Below, piece after piece: positions 10,323-20,801 of a DNA stretch of 64,000 nt. Origin of the DNA: Blochmannia endosymbiont of Camponotus sp. (lineage in GTDB: Bacteria > Pseudomonadota > Gammaproteobacteria > Enterobacterales > Enterobacteriaceae); NCBI RefSeq assembly GCF_023586365.1, contig NZ_CP097759.1, positions 558,001 to 622,000 of the forward strand, in the 5' to 3' direction. How positions within the stretch are numbered: the stretch's first letter is position 1; each line of letters opens with the position of its first letter. Under the pieces are notes generated by a model. It searched no databases, was not told the DNA's origin, and saw nothing but the letters and a program-made list of their open reading frames with translations. The position numbers and the translations under genes are program-made.

Positions 10323-11231
10323 TCATGTCATTAACCCCCAGTAAATACCCCCTGCTAATAAAAATCGATATATAGCAAAAGGAATTAAAGACACATTTTG
10401 AACTATTTTCAAAAAATATCTTACAGTAAATAATGCTATAACAAATGCTATGACGCTACCCCCTATCAATAATAAAGCATCTATGAGCCCAATAAACGAT
10501 CTATAATGATATAAAGTTAATACCGCAGAACCAAATATAATAGGAACCGCTAAAAAAAATGAAAACTCTGATGATATACGTCGATTAAGCCCAACTAATA
10601 ATCCTCCTCCGATAGTAGCTCCAGCACGAGAAAATCCCGGCCAAAAAGCTAAACATTGAAAACACCCAATTAAAAAAGCTTGCAAATAAGTTATATTATT
10701 GATATCTGATACACATGATGCTCTAGTAGATACACATAATTCTCCAACTAATAAAAAAATCCCTCCAATTATCAATCCATACATAATATATGTTAACTCA
10801 AAAATCAATCCAATTTTTTCATAAAAAATCATACCTAACATTATTCCGGGAATCGTTCCTAACAATATATGTCGAATACATAAATGATTATTATCATCAT
10901 GTTGTTTAAAAAATATTTTTTTTATACAAATCATACTCATGCTATATAACTGATTCCAAAAAATCTTTGTTATAGACAAAATAGCACCCAATTGAATAAT
11001 CACAGTAAAAGCTATAACCGAATCATCCATGCAATTTAAAACATTTTCTACCAATATCATATGCCCCGTTGAAGAAATAGGAAGAAATTCTGTTAAACCT
11101 TCTACTATCCCCAAAATCAATGAAACAACTAATTTACGTACATCTAATATTAATGATCCAAAATCAATAACATAAATTATAATATTTAACGTAATATCAA
11201 TCATTGACATATGCACTGCCACGCTACTCAT
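10323..11231 (-). CDS. uppP: Undecaprenyl-diphosphatase UppP (BacA)
   Basis: UppP is an inner-membrane phosphatase that recycles undecaprenyl pyrophosphate for peptidoglycan and other envelope polymers. The family motifs are clear: the GLTEFLPISSTGHMILV block with the catalytic glutamates and histidine, and FSRAGATIGGGLL with the catalytic arginine. Several hydrophobic segments cover the length. At 302 residues it has about 30 extra N-terminal residues compared with E. coli (273). In-frame ATGs at residues 1, 8 and 10 all lack a clear ribosome site, so the true start is uncertain. It keeps the E. coli neighbourhood next to folB. Confidence 0.93.
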   Translation of the reverse strand: MSSVAVHMSMIDITLNIIIYVIDFGSLILDVRKLVVSLILGIVEGLTEFLPISSTGHMILVENVLNCMDDSVIAFTVIIQLGAILSITKIFWNQLYSMSMICIKKIFFKQHDDNNHLCIRHILLGTIPGIMLGMIFYEKIGLIFELTYIMYGLIIGGIFLLVGELCVSTRASCVSDINNITYLQAFLIGCFQCLAFWPGFSRAGATIGGGLLVGLNRRISSEFSFFLAVPIIFGSAVLTLYHYRSFIGLIDALLLIGGSVIAFVIALFTVRYFLKIVQNVSLIPFAIYRFLLAGGIYWGLMT

Positions 11232-11306
11232 GGTTGTAGAATAATTGATGATTCTTTAAAAAAATTTTTCTTATTTTACAGATACATCTATATACTTCTC
11301 AATAAA

Positions 11307-11690
11307 CTAAGTCCTTTTTAGAGAATTAAGAAACGTGTTATTCTTTCGTTCAACACATATACCAACATTAAAAGCATTATGAATGGCGCCAGGTTTGTTC
11401 ACTTTTACACGAACCCAATTAACACCAAATTTTTCTACTAACGTGTTTGCTATTAAATTAGCAACATTTTCTATTAGGTAAAAATGTTTCTGGCTCACTA
11501 AATTAAGTATGACTTGATTTACATGAGTATAATCGATATAAGACACTATACTTTGGTGATCTGAAAAAAATTCAGTATTACATGACAATTGCAAATCAAA
11601 AATTAATTTTTGCAAACAATTTTTTTCCCAGTCATTTATACCAATATACGCCATTACTGTCAGTCGTTCAATAAATAAGATATCCATCAT
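11307..11690 (-). CDS. folB: Dihydroneopterin aldolase FolB
   Basis: FolB converts 7,8-dihydroneopterin to 6-hydroxymethyl-dihydropterin and glycolaldehyde in folate synthesis. The 127-residue product follows E. coli FolB (122): DILFIERLTVMAYIGINDWE at the start, the SYIDYTHV segment, LIENVANLIA, and VRVKVNKPGAIHNAFNVGI with the conserved lysine. Two adjacent ATGs (11690 and 11687) could start translation; the second aligns with the E. coli start. It lies between uppP and the divergent plsY, as in E. coli. Confidence 0.93.
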   Translation of the reverse strand: MMDILFIERLTVMAYIGINDWEKNCLQKLIFDLQLSCNTEFFSDHQSIVSYIDYTHVNQVILNLVSQKHFYLIENVANLIANTLVEKFGVNWVRVKVNKPGAIHNAFNVGICVERKNNTFLNSLKRT

Positions 11691-11811
11691 ATATTATATT
11701 CAATTACATAAAAAACTATTTATTTAAATGATATTGACTGTTTAATATACACACATATATCTATAAAATATATGTAGTAATTGCTATTTAACTTCAATAA
11801 AATTAATTATT

Positions 11812-12399
11812 ATGATTTTTTTTTCTATTCTAGTGACGATATTTGCTTATTTTTTAGGGTCAATATCTAGCGCTATTTTAATATGCAAAATATTACATTT
11901 TCCAGACCCAAGAAATTTTGGTTCTAAAAACCCCGGTGCTACTAATATTTTACGCATCGCAGGTCTTAAAATTGCAATTAGTGTAATTTTATTTGATATA
12001 TTAAAAGGAGCAATTCCGGTATGGTTAGGATTTCATTTAGAAATTTCACCTATTTTTTTAGGAGCTACAGCCATTTTTTCCTGCCTGGGACACATGTATC
12101 CCATATTTTTTAAATTTTGCGGAGGAAAAGGTGTAGCTACCGCATTTGGAGCCCTTACAACCATAGACCTTAATCTTTCCATCGTCATGATCAGTACTTG
12201 GTCATTAACTGTGCTATCTTTTGGTTATTCCTCATTGGGAGCCATAGTTACTGCGTGCATTATACCTTGTTATGCTTGGTATTTTCAATCTCAATATTTA
12301 CTTCCAACAATCATAATAGCTTCTTTAGTTATAATAAAGCACGCAGCTAATATTAAACGATTATGGCATCATAAAGAAAACTGTATTTGGCGTGATTAA
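11812..12399 (+). CDS. plsY: Glycerol-3-phosphate acyltransferase PlsY
   Basis: PlsY transfers an acyl group from acyl phosphate to glycerol 3-phosphate, the first step of phospholipid synthesis, in the inner membrane. The 195-residue protein (E. coli 205) shows the three PlsY motifs: GSISSAIL near the N-terminus, GSKNPGATNILR (about 37-48) and GGKGVATAFGA (about 103-113). Five hydrophobic segments are visible. The charged C-terminal tail of E. coli PlsY is shortened. It is divergent from folB. The PlsX partner is not in the window. Confidence 0.94.
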   Translation: MIFFSILVTIFAYFLGSISSAILICKILHFPDPRNFGSKNPGATNILRIAGLKIAISVILFDILKGAIPVWLGFHLEISPIFLGATAIFSCLGHMYPIFFKFCGGKGVATAFGALTTIDLNLSIVMISTWSLTVLSFGYSSLGAIVTACIIPCYAWYFQSQYLLPTIIIASLVIIKHAANIKRLWHHKENCIWRD

Positions 12400-12433
12400 C
12401 ATAAAAATATTACTAATACATAAATTATAACGA

Positions 12434-13450
12434 TTACTGTATTCGTGGAAGATCTTCTAATGACCAGCGCGGTCTTACTAAAATTGGTAAATCACTAAAT
12501 AATCCAGCCTTTAGTCTAATGAATCCAGCATAAGCCACCATTGCGCCGTTATCTGTACAAAACTCCGATCTAGGATAAAACAAGCTTCCCTGTAAAGTAT
12601 GCATCATCTTCAAAAGATACGACCTTAACGCATGGTTAGCGCTAACACCTCCAGATATCACTAAACATTTTAATCCTGTTTGATTCAACGCCCGACGACA
12701 TTTGATTGCTAATGTTTCAATAATTGCATCTTCAAAGGCACGTGCAATATCAGCGCAAGTTTGAGCATCACGAGAACTTGACATAATAGTATTCACCGTA
12801 AAAGTTTTTAATCCAGAAAAACTAAAATTCAAACCGGGACGGTCAGTCATAGGACGGGGAAATATATAACGCTTCGAAATGCCCTTCTGAGCCATTTTTG
12901 ATAATAAAGCTCCTCCAGGATATTTTAATCCTAATAATACAGCAATCTTATCAAACACTTCTCCAACAGCATCATCAATAGATTCTCCTAATAATTTATA
13001 TTCCCCTATATTGCTTGCAGACACAAGTTGAGTGTGTCCTCCAGATACCAATAATGCTATAAATGGAAAAGTAGGGGCCTTTTTTTCTAACATTGGCGCT
13101 AATAAATGAGCTTCCATATGATGAATATCGATAGCGGGTATTTTCCAAGCATACGCAAGTGTTCTAGCAATTGTTGCTCCGACCAATAAGGCGCCCATCA
13201 ATCCAGGTCCAGCAGTGTATGCTATTCCATCGATATTTTTTGGCTCTAAACGAGCTCGATCTAGTGTACATAAAATTAAAGGAACTATTTTTCGTACATG
13301 ATCACGAGCAGCTAATTCAGGAACAACGCCTCCATAATTAGCATGCAATTCATTTTGACTATATACTTTATTAACTAATAATCCTTTGTCTTGATCATAA
13401 ATTGCTACGCCTGTTTCATCACATGAAGTTTCAATGCCTAAAACACGCAT
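12434..13450 (-). CDS. tsaD: tRNA threonylcarbamoyltransferase subunit TsaD (Gcp/YgjD)
   Basis: TsaD transfers threonylcarbamoyl to A37 of tRNAs that read ANN codons, working with TsaB, TsaC and TsaE. The 338 residues match E. coli (337). Visible motifs are [14 protein letters not shown] at the N-terminus, the iron-binding HHMEAH with H111 and H115, [10 protein letters not shown], and the C-terminal [10 protein letters not shown] with the third metal ligand. It is convergent with plsY and divergent from rpsU, exactly as in E. coli. The modification is essential in most bacteria, which explains its retention. Confidence 0.97.
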   Translation of the reverse strand: MRVLGIETSCDETGVAIYDQDKGLLVNKVYSQNELHANYGGVVPELAARDHVRKIVPLILCTLDRARLEPKNIDGIAYTAGPGLMGALLVGATIARTLAYAWKIPAIDIHHMEAHLLAPMLEKKAPTFPFIALLVSGGHTQLVSASNIGEYKLLGESIDDAVGEVFDKIAVLLGLKYPGGALLSKMAQKGISKRYIFPRPMTDRPGLNFSFSGLKTFTVNTIMSSSRDAQTCADIARAFEDAIIETLAIKCRRALNQTGLKCLVISGGVSANHALRSYLLKMMHTLQGSLFYPRSEFCTDNGAMVAYAGFIRLKAGLFSDLPILVRPRWSLEDLPRIQ

Positions 13451-13613
13451 ATAATACCCCCATATTCAATTGATAATTATAAAAATACTCACACTATTTA
13501 TATTTCATGTCATAATATTTAATGTTATATTACAAAATAGTAAAAATATAGTTATATATATAATGTTAATGACAATAATCTTCAATCAAATATTAAATAA
13601 TAGAGACAAATAT

Positions 13614-13829
13614 ATGCCAATAATTAAAGTGCGTGAAAACGAATCATTTGATGTGGCGTTACGTCGTTTTAAAAGATCTTGTGAAAAATCAGGAATTTTA
13701 TCTGAAGTACGTCGTAGAGAATTTTACGAAAAACCAACTACAGAACGTAAACGAGCCAAAGCATCGGCTATTAAACGTCATATAAAAAAACTAGCTCGAG
13801 AAAATTTAAGACGCATTCGATTATACTAA
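13614..13829 (+). CDS. rpsU: 30S ribosomal protein S21
   Basis: S21 is a small basic 30S protein that helps mRNA binding during initiation. The 71-residue product is nearly identical to E. coli S21: [19 protein letters not shown] at the start and [11 protein letters not shown] at the end. A longer open frame extends upstream, but the ATG at 13614 matches the family start and exact length, so it is chosen. It is the first gene of the macromolecular synthesis cluster rpsU-dnaG-rpoD. Confidence 0.97.
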   Translation: MPIIKVRENESFDVALRRFKRSCEKSGILSEVRRREFYEKPTTERKRAKASAIKRHIKKLARENLRRIRLY

Positions 13830-13988
13830 ATAAACTTGTAGTTTTTCATGCGCAGAAATTAACAATAAAAACTTATTTTTCTAGTTATAAAATACCAAAG
13901 CGCATTTAGTTACATATATAACATTCAATCATCCATGATGATGATAATTTTGTTATCTGTTCTCAATAAAATGAGCTAAGGAGATACA

Positions 13989-15734
13989 ATTACTCGAATC
14001 CCAAATACAGTAATTAATGAATTGATATCGCGTACTAATATTGTTGAGTTAATTAGTCAACGCGTTCCTTTAAAAAGACAAGGAAAGAATTTTTTGGCCT
14101 GTTGTCCATTTCATACTGAAAAACATCCATCATTTACTGTTAATATCGAAAAACAATTCTATTATTGCTTCAGCTGTGGATCACATGGAAATGTGATAGA
14201 TTTTTTGATGAATTATAATCGACTTACATTTATTGAAGCTATCAAAGAACTATCGATCATGCACGGAATCTCAATAGAGAAAAATATAAACGTTTATAAA
14301 CATAATAATTGTCTAAAAGATAACTTATATCAGTTAATGAATAAATTATGCGTATACTATAAAAATATCTTAACCCAAAAAAAATATTTATACGCTTACA
14401 AATATTTGAAAAATCGTGGATTACATGACAAAACCATTGATGACTTCAATATTGGATTTGCTCCGCCCAGATGGAATAATATAATACAAAAATTTAATCT
14501 TACATTATACGATCAAAAACTACTTGATCAATCAGGCATGTTAATTAGCAATAATACAAAAAAATATAAATATGATCGCTTTCGTGACCGATTAATGTTT
14601 CCTATACGGGATGTAGCAGGAAGAATTGTGGCATTCGGAGGTCGTGTTATTACTCAAAAAAAAATACCCAAGTATTTGAATTCACCAGATACCGAAATTT
14701 TTAAAAAAAGTCAACATTTATATGGCTTATACGAAGCGCGTATAAAACACAAAAATCTCTCTTGCATACTTTTAGTAGAAGGTTATATTGATGTTATCAC
14801 GTTAACACAATTTGGAATTACTTATGCAGTTGCTGCTTTAGGAACTTCTACTACTGATAACCATATTCGGTTGTTATATAGTATTACTGATCAAATCATT
14901 TGTTGTTATGATGGCGATTATGCTGGTAAAAAAGCTGCTTGGCGTACATTAAATACTGCTCTGCCGTATCTTACTGACGAACGTCAAATACATTTCTCAT
15001 TTTTGCCTCATGGAGAAGATCCGGATACATTAATACGTAAAATAGGAAAAGACAACTTTTTAAAAAAGCTAACTCAAACACAAGACTTATCAAATTTTTT
15101 ATTTGAAACATTATCGCAAAAAACAAATTTACAAACATTATCAGGTCGAGTTAAATTAAGTAGTTTGATGCTACCTATACTTAAAAAAATTCCAGGACAA
15201 ACATTGAAATTATGTTTACTGCAACAATTAGGCAACAAAATAGGAATTCTAGATGATAATAAATTAAGTCAATTGCTCGTAAGCAAACCTATTACATATA
15301 CTAATAAAATAAAAAGATGTTATATAAATAACAGCATAGAGCACGTATTGGTAGGATTATTAATACAAAATCCACAACTTTCTAAATTAGTGCCAAGTAT
15401 ACAAGGATTGGAACAATTGAAACAAGATGATATTGTAATGTTTATTGATTTAATTCAAATATGCAAAACATATCCAATATCAACTGCTGCGCAATTATTA
15501 GAGCATTATCGTGGAAATAAATTTTTTTCAAAACTTGAATCACTAGCATATTGGAATCATTTAATCACAAATGATATGATAGAGACTACTTTTATTGATG
15601 CTTTGACCAAATTATATAATCTGACTCTTGAAAAACGCCAAGAGCTACTCATTGCTCGTGATCGTACATCTGGCCTAACAACTCAAGAACGTCAAGAATT
15701 ATGGTTACTAAATCAAACATTGTCAAAACATTAA
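13989..15734 (+). CDS. dnaG: DNA primase DnaG, apparent ATT start codon
   Basis: DnaG makes RNA primers at the replication fork and binds DnaB helicase. The zinc-binding CHC2 module (CCPFH near residue 40, CFSCG near residue 61) and TOPRIM motifs (LLVEGYIDVI and DGDYAGKKAA) are intact. The usual start region MAGRIPRVFINDLLART of E. coli is matched here by (I)TRIPNTVINELISRT beginning at an ATT codon at 13989. It is preceded by a perfect AAGGAG 5 bases upstream. There is no in-frame ATG, GTG or TTG between the upstream stop and this point; the next candidate, TTG at 14022, would delete 11 conserved residues. With the ATT start the protein is 581 residues, equal to E. coli. Confidence 0.9.
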   Translation: MTRIPNTVINELISRTNIVELISQRVPLKRQGKNFLACCPFHTEKHPSFTVNIEKQFYYCFSCGSHGNVIDFLMNYNRLTFIEAIKELSIMHGISIEKNINVYKHNNCLKDNLYQLMNKLCVYYKNILTQKKYLYAYKYLKNRGLHDKTIDDFNIGFAPPRWNNIIQKFNLTLYDQKLLDQSGMLISNNTKKYKYDRFRDRLMFPIRDVAGRIVAFGGRVITQKKIPKYLNSPDTEIFKKSQHLYGLYEARIKHKNLSCILLVEGYIDVITLTQFGITYAVAALGTSTTDNHIRLLYSITDQIICCYDGDYAGKKAAWRTLNTALPYLTDERQIHFSFLPHGEDPDTLIRKIGKDNFLKKLTQTQDLSNFLFETLSQKTNLQTLSGRVKLSSLMLPILKKIPGQTLKLCLLQQLGNKIGILDDNKLSQLLVSKPITYTNKIKRCYINNSIEHVLVGLLIQNPQLSKLVPSIQGLEQLKQDDIVMFIDLIQICKTYPISTAAQLLEHYRGNKFFSKLESLAYWNHLITNDMIETTFIDALTKLYNLTLEKRQELLIARDRTSGLTTQERQELWLLNQTLSKH

Positions 15735-15910
15735 TATAAAAATTACAAACTCTTTGGATTTAATGTCACTAATGAAAACAATCATGAAGATACCTCCTGA
15801 ATGAATTATTTTTGTAATAATTTACTACATATCATCGATAGATGGGATGGGCATTACACCACTATTAAACTTTTAAATATAAATATTATTTTGAAACGTG
15901 GGAGTCTTTT

Positions 15911-17746
15911 ATGGAACATAACCCACAATCGCAACTTAAGTTACTCGTCACACTCGGTAAAGAACAAGGATACTTAACTTTTTCTGAAGTCAATGATCAT
16001 TTGCCAGAAGACATCGTGGATCCTAGTCAAATAGAAAATATAATCCAAATGATGAATGATATGGGTATTCAAGTCATGGAAGAAGCCCCTAATTCCGACG
16101 AGTTTTTATTAGTCGAACACACTAATTCTACTAATGATGAAGAAGATGCAACAGAAGCAGCTGTGCAAGCATTAACTAGCGTTGACTCAGAGTTAGGTAG
16201 GACAACTGATCCAGTACGCATGTATATGCGAGAAATGGGTACTGTAGAATTATTAACACGAGAAGGTGAAATAGATATTGCTAAAAGAATTGAAGACGGA
16301 ATAAATCAAGTACAATGTTCAGTTTCTGAATATCCAGAAGCAATTACTTATCTTTTAGAACAATATAAGCGCGTAGAAACCGGTGAAACACGCCTTTCGG
16401 ATTTAATTACAGGTTTTGTAGATCCCGATATAAATGAAAATACATCAATACACACAAACATAAATCACATCACTGCTGAAGTTACGACTGAATCAATATC
16501 TGATGACGATGAAGAAGACAATAATGATGAGAATAACATTGATCCAGAAATAGCCTATGTAAAATTTACAGCACTACGTGACCAGTATGAAATAACACGT
16601 AAAACGATTAAATACAATGGACGAAATCACATTCAATCATCAAAAGAAATTTTAAAGCTCTCTGAAATATTTAAACAATTTAGGTTAGTTCCAAAACAAT
16701 TTGATTATTTAGTTAATAATATGCGCTCTATGATGGAACGAGTACGTCAACAAGAACGCTTAATTATGAAATTATGTGTTGAAATTAGTAAAATGCCAAA
16801 AAAAAATTTCATAGCGTTATTTTCAGGAAACCAAACCAATAAAACATGGTTTAATACAGCTTTATCTATGCACACATCATGGTCAGAAAAATTGTATAAA
16901 GTTGATGAAGATGTACAGAACAGTTTGTCAAAATTACATCAAATTGAAAAAGAAACCGGACTAACAATAGAACAAGTGAAAGATATCAATCGTCGTATGT
17001 CTATTGGAGAAGCTAAAGCTCGAAGAGCTAAAAAAGAAATGGTTGAAGCTAATCTTCGTTTAGTTATATCTATTGCCAAAAAATATACAAATAGAGGATT
17101 ACAATTTTTAGATTTAATACAAGAAGGCAATATTGGTTTAATGAAAGCCGTAGATAAATTTGAGTATCGTCGTGGTTATAAATTTTCCACTTACGCTACT
17201 TGGTGGATTCGTCAAGCAATTACTAGATCGATAGCCGATCAAGCACGTACTATTCGAATCCCAGTCCATATGATAGAAACTATTAATAAACTTAACCGAG
17301 TTTCTCGACAAATGTTACAAGAAATAGGGCATGAACCAACGCCAGAAGAATTAGCAGAGCGTATGCTTATATCAGAAGATAAAATTAGAAAAGTGTTAAA
17401 AATTGCTAAAGAACCTATTTCTATGGAAACTCCTATAGGAGATGATGAAGATTCTCATCTTGGAGATTTTATTGAAGATACTAATCATGATTTACCTTTA
17501 GATTCAGCAACTTCAGATAATTTACGTACTGCTACTCATGATATACTTGCCGGATTAACCCCAAGAGAAGCCAAAGTATTGCGTATGCGATTTGGGATTG
17601 ATATGAATACTGACCACACTCTAGAAGAAGTGGGTAAACAATTTGACGTAACTCGCGAACGTATTCGTCAAATAGAGGCAAAAGCTTTAAGAAAATTACG
17701 TCATCCTAGTCGATCTGAAATATTACGAAGCTTTTTAGATGATTAA
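15911..17746 (+). CDS. rpoD: RNA polymerase primary sigma factor RpoD (sigma-70)
   Basis: RpoD is the housekeeping sigma factor. The 611 residues equal the E. coli length (613). Region 1.1 is at the N-terminus ([19 protein letters not shown]). An acidic stretch lies near residues 197-212. Regions 2.1-2.4 follow ([19 protein letters not shown], then [17 protein letters not shown]), then region 3, and region 4.2 near the C-terminus ([20 protein letters not shown]). GGAG six bases before the ATG is a good ribosome site. It is the third gene of rpsU-dnaG-rpoD. The intact -10 and -35 recognition regions agree with the sigma-70 promoters seen in this window. Confidence 0.98.
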   Translation: MEHNPQSQLKLLVTLGKEQGYLTFSEVNDHLPEDIVDPSQIENIIQMMNDMGIQVMEEAPNSDEFLLVEHTNSTNDEEDATEAAVQALTSVDSELGRTTDPVRMYMREMGTVELLTREGEIDIAKRIEDGINQVQCSVSEYPEAITYLLEQYKRVETGETRLSDLITGFVDPDINENTSIHTNINHITAEVTTESISDDDEEDNNDENNIDPEIAYVKFTALRDQYEITRKTIKYNGRNHIQSSKEILKLSEIFKQFRLVPKQFDYLVNNMRSMMERVRQQERLIMKLCVEISKMPKKNFIALFSGNQTNKTWFNTALSMHTSWSEKLYKVDEDVQNSLSKLHQIEKETGLTIEQVKDINRRMSIGEAKARRAKKEMVEANLRLVISIAKKYTNRGLQFLDLIQEGNIGLMKAVDKFEYRRGYKFSTYATWWIRQAITRSIADQARTIRIPVHMIETINKLNRVSRQMLQEIGHEPTPEELAERMLISEDKIRKVLKIAKEPISMETPIGDDEDSHLGDFIEDTNHDLPLDSATSDNLRTATHDILAGLTPREAKVLRMRFGIDMNTDHTLEEVGKQFDVTRERIRQIEAKALRKLRHPSRSEILRSFLDD

Positions 17747-17763
17747 GTAAATATAATTTAAAA

Positions 17764-17796
17764 ATCATGATTACTCGTTTTCTTTATAATCATGAT
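17764..17796 (+). terminator. Possible terminator hairpin after rpoD
   Basis: A 10-bp perfect stem (ATCATGATTA at 17764-17773, complement at 17787-17796) with a 13-base loop stands 18 bases after the rpoD stop. There is no long T-run after it, so its efficiency is doubtful. The remaining 267 bases before tRNA-Ile hold nothing recognisable. Confidence 0.35.
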
Positions 17797-18063
17797 ACCA
17801 TATACTTTATTCAACACATAACATCGAAAATAATAACTCTGATCATTGTAAAATATGATATACATTATGACAATCAAGCGCATCAATAAATACAAAATCA
17901 CATAATGCAGAAATAATTAAAATTAATAAAAAACATTATATTCTGTATATTATGTATCATACATAACATTTTATTTAATAAATGAAACAAATTATTATGT
18001 ACATGAAGTGAGATTATTAATATAATTTGAATGCTATTATATCATCATAATAGCCATCGACGA

Positions 18064-18138
18064 GGCCCCTTAGCTCAGATTGGTTAGAGCAGGCGACTCA
18101 TAATCGCTTGGTCGCTGGTTCAAATCCAGCAGGGGCCA
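18064..18138 (+). tRNA. ileX: tRNA-Ile2 (anticodon CAT, lysidine-modified)
   Basis: The sequence is nearly identical to E. coli ileX/ileY. The acceptor GGCCCCT (18064-18070) pairs with AGGGGCC (18131-18137), and the anticodon CAT is at 18099-18101 in loop CTCATAA. In E. coli ileX also follows rpoD. The anticodon C is expected to be changed to lysidine by TilS so that it reads AUA codons, which should be frequent in this AT-rich genome; tilS is not in the window. CCA is not encoded. Confidence 0.95.
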
Positions 18139-18305
18139 TTCCTTATATTTTAAAGTATTTTACAAATCATTTATTCTGCAATCAAAATCTGATGTTTCAT
18201 TCTTAATAAACAAAAACATACAAGAATGTACGTATGGCCATTCTTGTTGTTAAAAAACATAAAATCTACATCTCGCTTATTATTGATAATAATTAAATTT
18301 TTTTA

Positions 18306-18872
18306 TTACATACTATAATATGTATGAAAAAATTCCAGTCGTTCTAAAAAAAAACCTAAAACAATAAATACAAATACCCACAAAAACGAACTGATCCAAT
18401 TGAATAACTGAAAACGAAAAGAACTTAATCCAGATATTCCTGCAATAATAGGTAATACTGTTCGTACTAATGCTATAAAGCGACCAATAAAAAGAGCGGA
18501 CAATCCATGTCTATGGATCATATAATTCGCTCTTTGATAAAATTTATTAGGTAACAAAGATAACCAACGTTTTAAAATTTTGTTATTTTCCAAAAATTTA
18601 CCTTGTAAATAACTAATCCAACTACCTAAGCTTACAGCTATTGTTAAAATTCCTAAAGTAATAGTAAAGTTTAAAACACCTTTTGCGACCAATACCCCTA
18701 ATATTACTAATAAACTATCTCCAGGCAAAAAAACAGCCGGAATAATAGCATTCTCCAAAAAAAGAATAAGAAATGCTAACGAATAAATAGCTAGTGCTAA
18801 TCTCGCATTAGGAAAAAATACAATATTGTTTTGCCATAAAACTACATTTAGTAATTCTTTTAAAATATTCAT
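18306..18872 (-). CDS. yqjA: DedA-family membrane protein, YqjA-like
   Basis: DedA proteins are inner-membrane proteins needed for membrane energetics and envelope integrity; recent work links the family to lipid-carrier flipping. The 188 residues match E. coli YqjA best: FLENAIIPAVFLPGDSLLV, GVLVAKG, and HGLSALFIGRFIALVRTVLP with the conserved arginines. Four or five hydrophobic segments are visible. The protein ends about 32 residues earlier than YqjA (220) and so lacks its last membrane helix. Whether it still works is unknown. YqjA and YghB are redundant in E. coli, and only one is present here. Confidence 0.88.
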   Translation of the reverse strand: MNILKELLNVVLWQNNIVFFPNARLALAIYSLAFLILFLENAIIPAVFLPGDSLLVILGVLVAKGVLNFTITLGILTIAVSLGSWISYLQGKFLENNKILKRWLSLLPNKFYQRANYMIHRHGLSALFIGRFIALVRTVLPIIAGISGLSSFRFQLFNWISSFLWVFVFIVLGFFLERLEFFHTYYSM

Positions 18873-19477
18873 TACTTACTGAATTCCATAGCACACAAAA
18901 TATCTAATTATTCAAATAAATATAATTCATATTAATAAATTTACCCCAATTAAATGACTTTTTCTTTAACAGTCTGAATATACTATCCTATTAAAATCTA
19001 AAATAACACTCTAATTCCATTTCAGAACGAATAATTTCTAACTAATTACTATAATTCTCAATTTTTTGGAAAAATCGTTATAAAAACAACCAATCTATAA
19101 TTTGGAATAACGCATAACAACATATAATTTTGATATCTATTGATATTTTTCATATAACAATGCGTATTTTGATAAATACTACTATTATTTTTTTACTAAA
19201 TGTAGTTTAAAACATATGTATTCCAAGTATTAACAAATCTTTAAAAAATTGATTTAAACTTCCACAAAACATATCTATTCTAAAAAACAACAACTTTCTC
19301 ATAAAATGTATCATGATCAATAACTCATGAATCATTAAACGTAATTTGATTGCCATCCAAATATAATTTGCGATCTTCTTCCCTGAAGAAACATTATTTG
19401 AATATACGATACTAAAAATATCTTTATATATGAATAACAACAACAGCATACACGATGATTATATTTAATTTTTTTTA
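18873..19477. other. 605-base non-coding stretch between rnpB and yqjA
   Basis: No credible gene; short AT-rich frames on the minus strand resemble nothing known. No strong hairpin was found. Confidence 0.45.
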
Positions 19478-19882
19478 GAGGAGTTAGCCGATAAGCCGGG
19501 TTCTGTCTCGGACAATCATTCATCTAAACTAGCATTCACACGTTAGTTTCAGCAGCTTACCCAAGTTCAGTACGGACCATACTATAGAACTTCTATTTAG
19601 CCTTGCTCCGAGTGGAGTTTACATAACACGAACTGTTACCAATTCGGATGGTGTGCTCTTACCACGCCTTTTCACCCTTACCTATATTATTTTCTATAAT
19701 CCATTATAAAAATAATTATCGGCGGTTTTCTTTCTGTTGCACTTGTCGTAGATTGATATCCCCCAGGCGTTACCTGGCACTCTGCCCTATGGAGCCCGGA
19801 CTTTCCTCCCCTTCACTTGTAATTACAGCAACTATAAATCACTATAAACACAAAAAAGCAGCGATTGTCTAGCCAACTCCTC
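19478..19882 (-). ncRNA. rnpB: RNase P RNA (M1 RNA)
   Basis: This is the catalytic RNA that matures tRNA 5' ends. On the minus strand the conserved core is clear: AGGGGAGGAAAGTCCGGGCT near the 5' end, GCAGAGTGCCAGGTAACGCC, AACCGCCGAT, AAGGGTGAAAAGGCGTGGTA, CTCGGAGCAAGGCTAAATAG, and GACAGAACCCGGCTTATCGG at the 3' end. The ends GAGGAGTTGGC and GGCTAACTCCTC pair to form helix P1 and set the limits. The length of about 405 is slightly above E. coli (377). The exact 3' end is uncertain, and no T-run follows. Confidence 0.95.
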
Positions 19883-19887
19883 GAAGT

Positions 19888-19917
19888 ATTATAACCCTTC
19901 TTTCTACGCTATGTCAT
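19888..19917 (-). promoter_or_regulatory. Sigma-70 promoter of rnpB
   Basis: On the minus strand, ATGACA (19912-19917), an 18-base spacer and TATAAT (19888-19893) lie so that transcription would begin at about 19881-19882. This coincides with the independently placed 5' end of helix P1. Confidence 0.65.
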
Positions 19918-19931
19918 CAATCAATAAATAT

Positions 19932-20801
19932 CTAATCGTTAATATTATTTAATTTTTCATCTAGATACTTCTTATAAAGCATATTCTTTTTCACACCATA
20001 TATGTATCCTGCTAAAGTTGCAGCTCTTTTTACGGATAATTCAGATGCTAATAATCGCATGACCTGAAGTATTTTTGGAGACAATTCATTCTTTTTTAAA
20101 CAATTTCCTGCTACAACTAAAACTATTTCTCCTTGAATCCGATAATGATCTTTTTGCACCCAAGATAATAATTGACCAACAGGAGCTCCATAAATAGATT
20201 CCCATATTTTAGTTAACTCTCGAGCTAACACAACATAACGCTCTAACCCAAAAACACTAGCCATATCTTTTAAAGTATCTATTATACGATGTTTTACATC
20301 ATAAAAAATTAACGTACGTGATTCTTCTGACAAATCTCGTAAACGCTCTATGCGTAAATTATGTTTATGTGGCAAAAACCCTTCAAAACAAAAACGATCG
20401 GATGGTAAACCAGATCCACACAATGCAGTAATAGCAGCACATGGGCCAGGCAAAGGAACAACTCGAATACTTAACTTCTGACAAGATTGTACCAAACAAT
20501 ATCCTGGGTCATTAATCAATGGAGTACCCGCATCAGAAACTAAAGCAATACTCAATCCTTCTTGTAGTTTTGATATTAACATTGGTATTCTCTTGCGTTC
20601 ATTGTATTGATGTAATATATATAAAGATGTATGAATAGAAAAAAAATCCAACAATATACGAGTACGACGTTTATCCTCTGCAGCAATACAGTCTACTTGA
20701 CGTAATACTGATAAAGCCCGAAACGTAATATCTTGCAAATTTCCAATAGGAGTCGGCACTATATACAACGCAGATACAAAATTGGGTATCGATGGCAGCA
20801 T
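19932..20801 (-). CDS. rsmI: 16S rRNA 2'-O-ribose C1402 methyltransferase RsmI
   Basis: RsmI methylates the ribose of C1402 in the 16S decoding centre using SAM. The 289-residue protein follows E. coli RsmI/YraL: LYIVPTPIGNLQDITFRAL, AAEDKRRT, LVSDAGTPLINDPGY, PLPGPCAAITAL and the C-terminal GVKKNMLYK. I chose the ATG at 20801, which leaves 11 residues before LYIVPTPIGN; a GTG three codons upstream (20810) is an alternative. It lies just upstream of rnpB on the same strand. The E. coli neighbours lpoA, yraN and diaA are missing between it and dolP. Confidence 0.95.
   Translation of the reverse strand: MLPSIPNFVSALYIVPTPIGNLQDITFRALSVLRQVDCIAAEDKRRTRILLDFFSIHTSLYILHQYNERKRIPMLISKLQEGLSIALVSDAGTPLINDPGYCLVQSCQKLSIRVVPLPGPCAAITALCGSGLPSDRFCFEGFLPHKHNLRIERLRDLSEESRTLIFYDVKHRIIDTLKDMASVFGLERYVVLARELTKIWESIYGAPVGQLLSWVQKDHYRIQGEIVLVVAGNCLKKNELSPKILQVMRLLASELSVKRAATLAGYIYGVKKNMLYKKYLDEKLNNIND

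Noticed and set aside
19207-19523. Two overlapping minus-strand frames next to rnpB
   Set aside because: One runs into the RNase P RNA; both have AT-rich codon content and no ribosome site or family match.
19648-19872. 74-codon open frame on the plus strand
   Set aside because: It lies entirely antisense within the RNase P RNA gene and shows no protein-like conservation.
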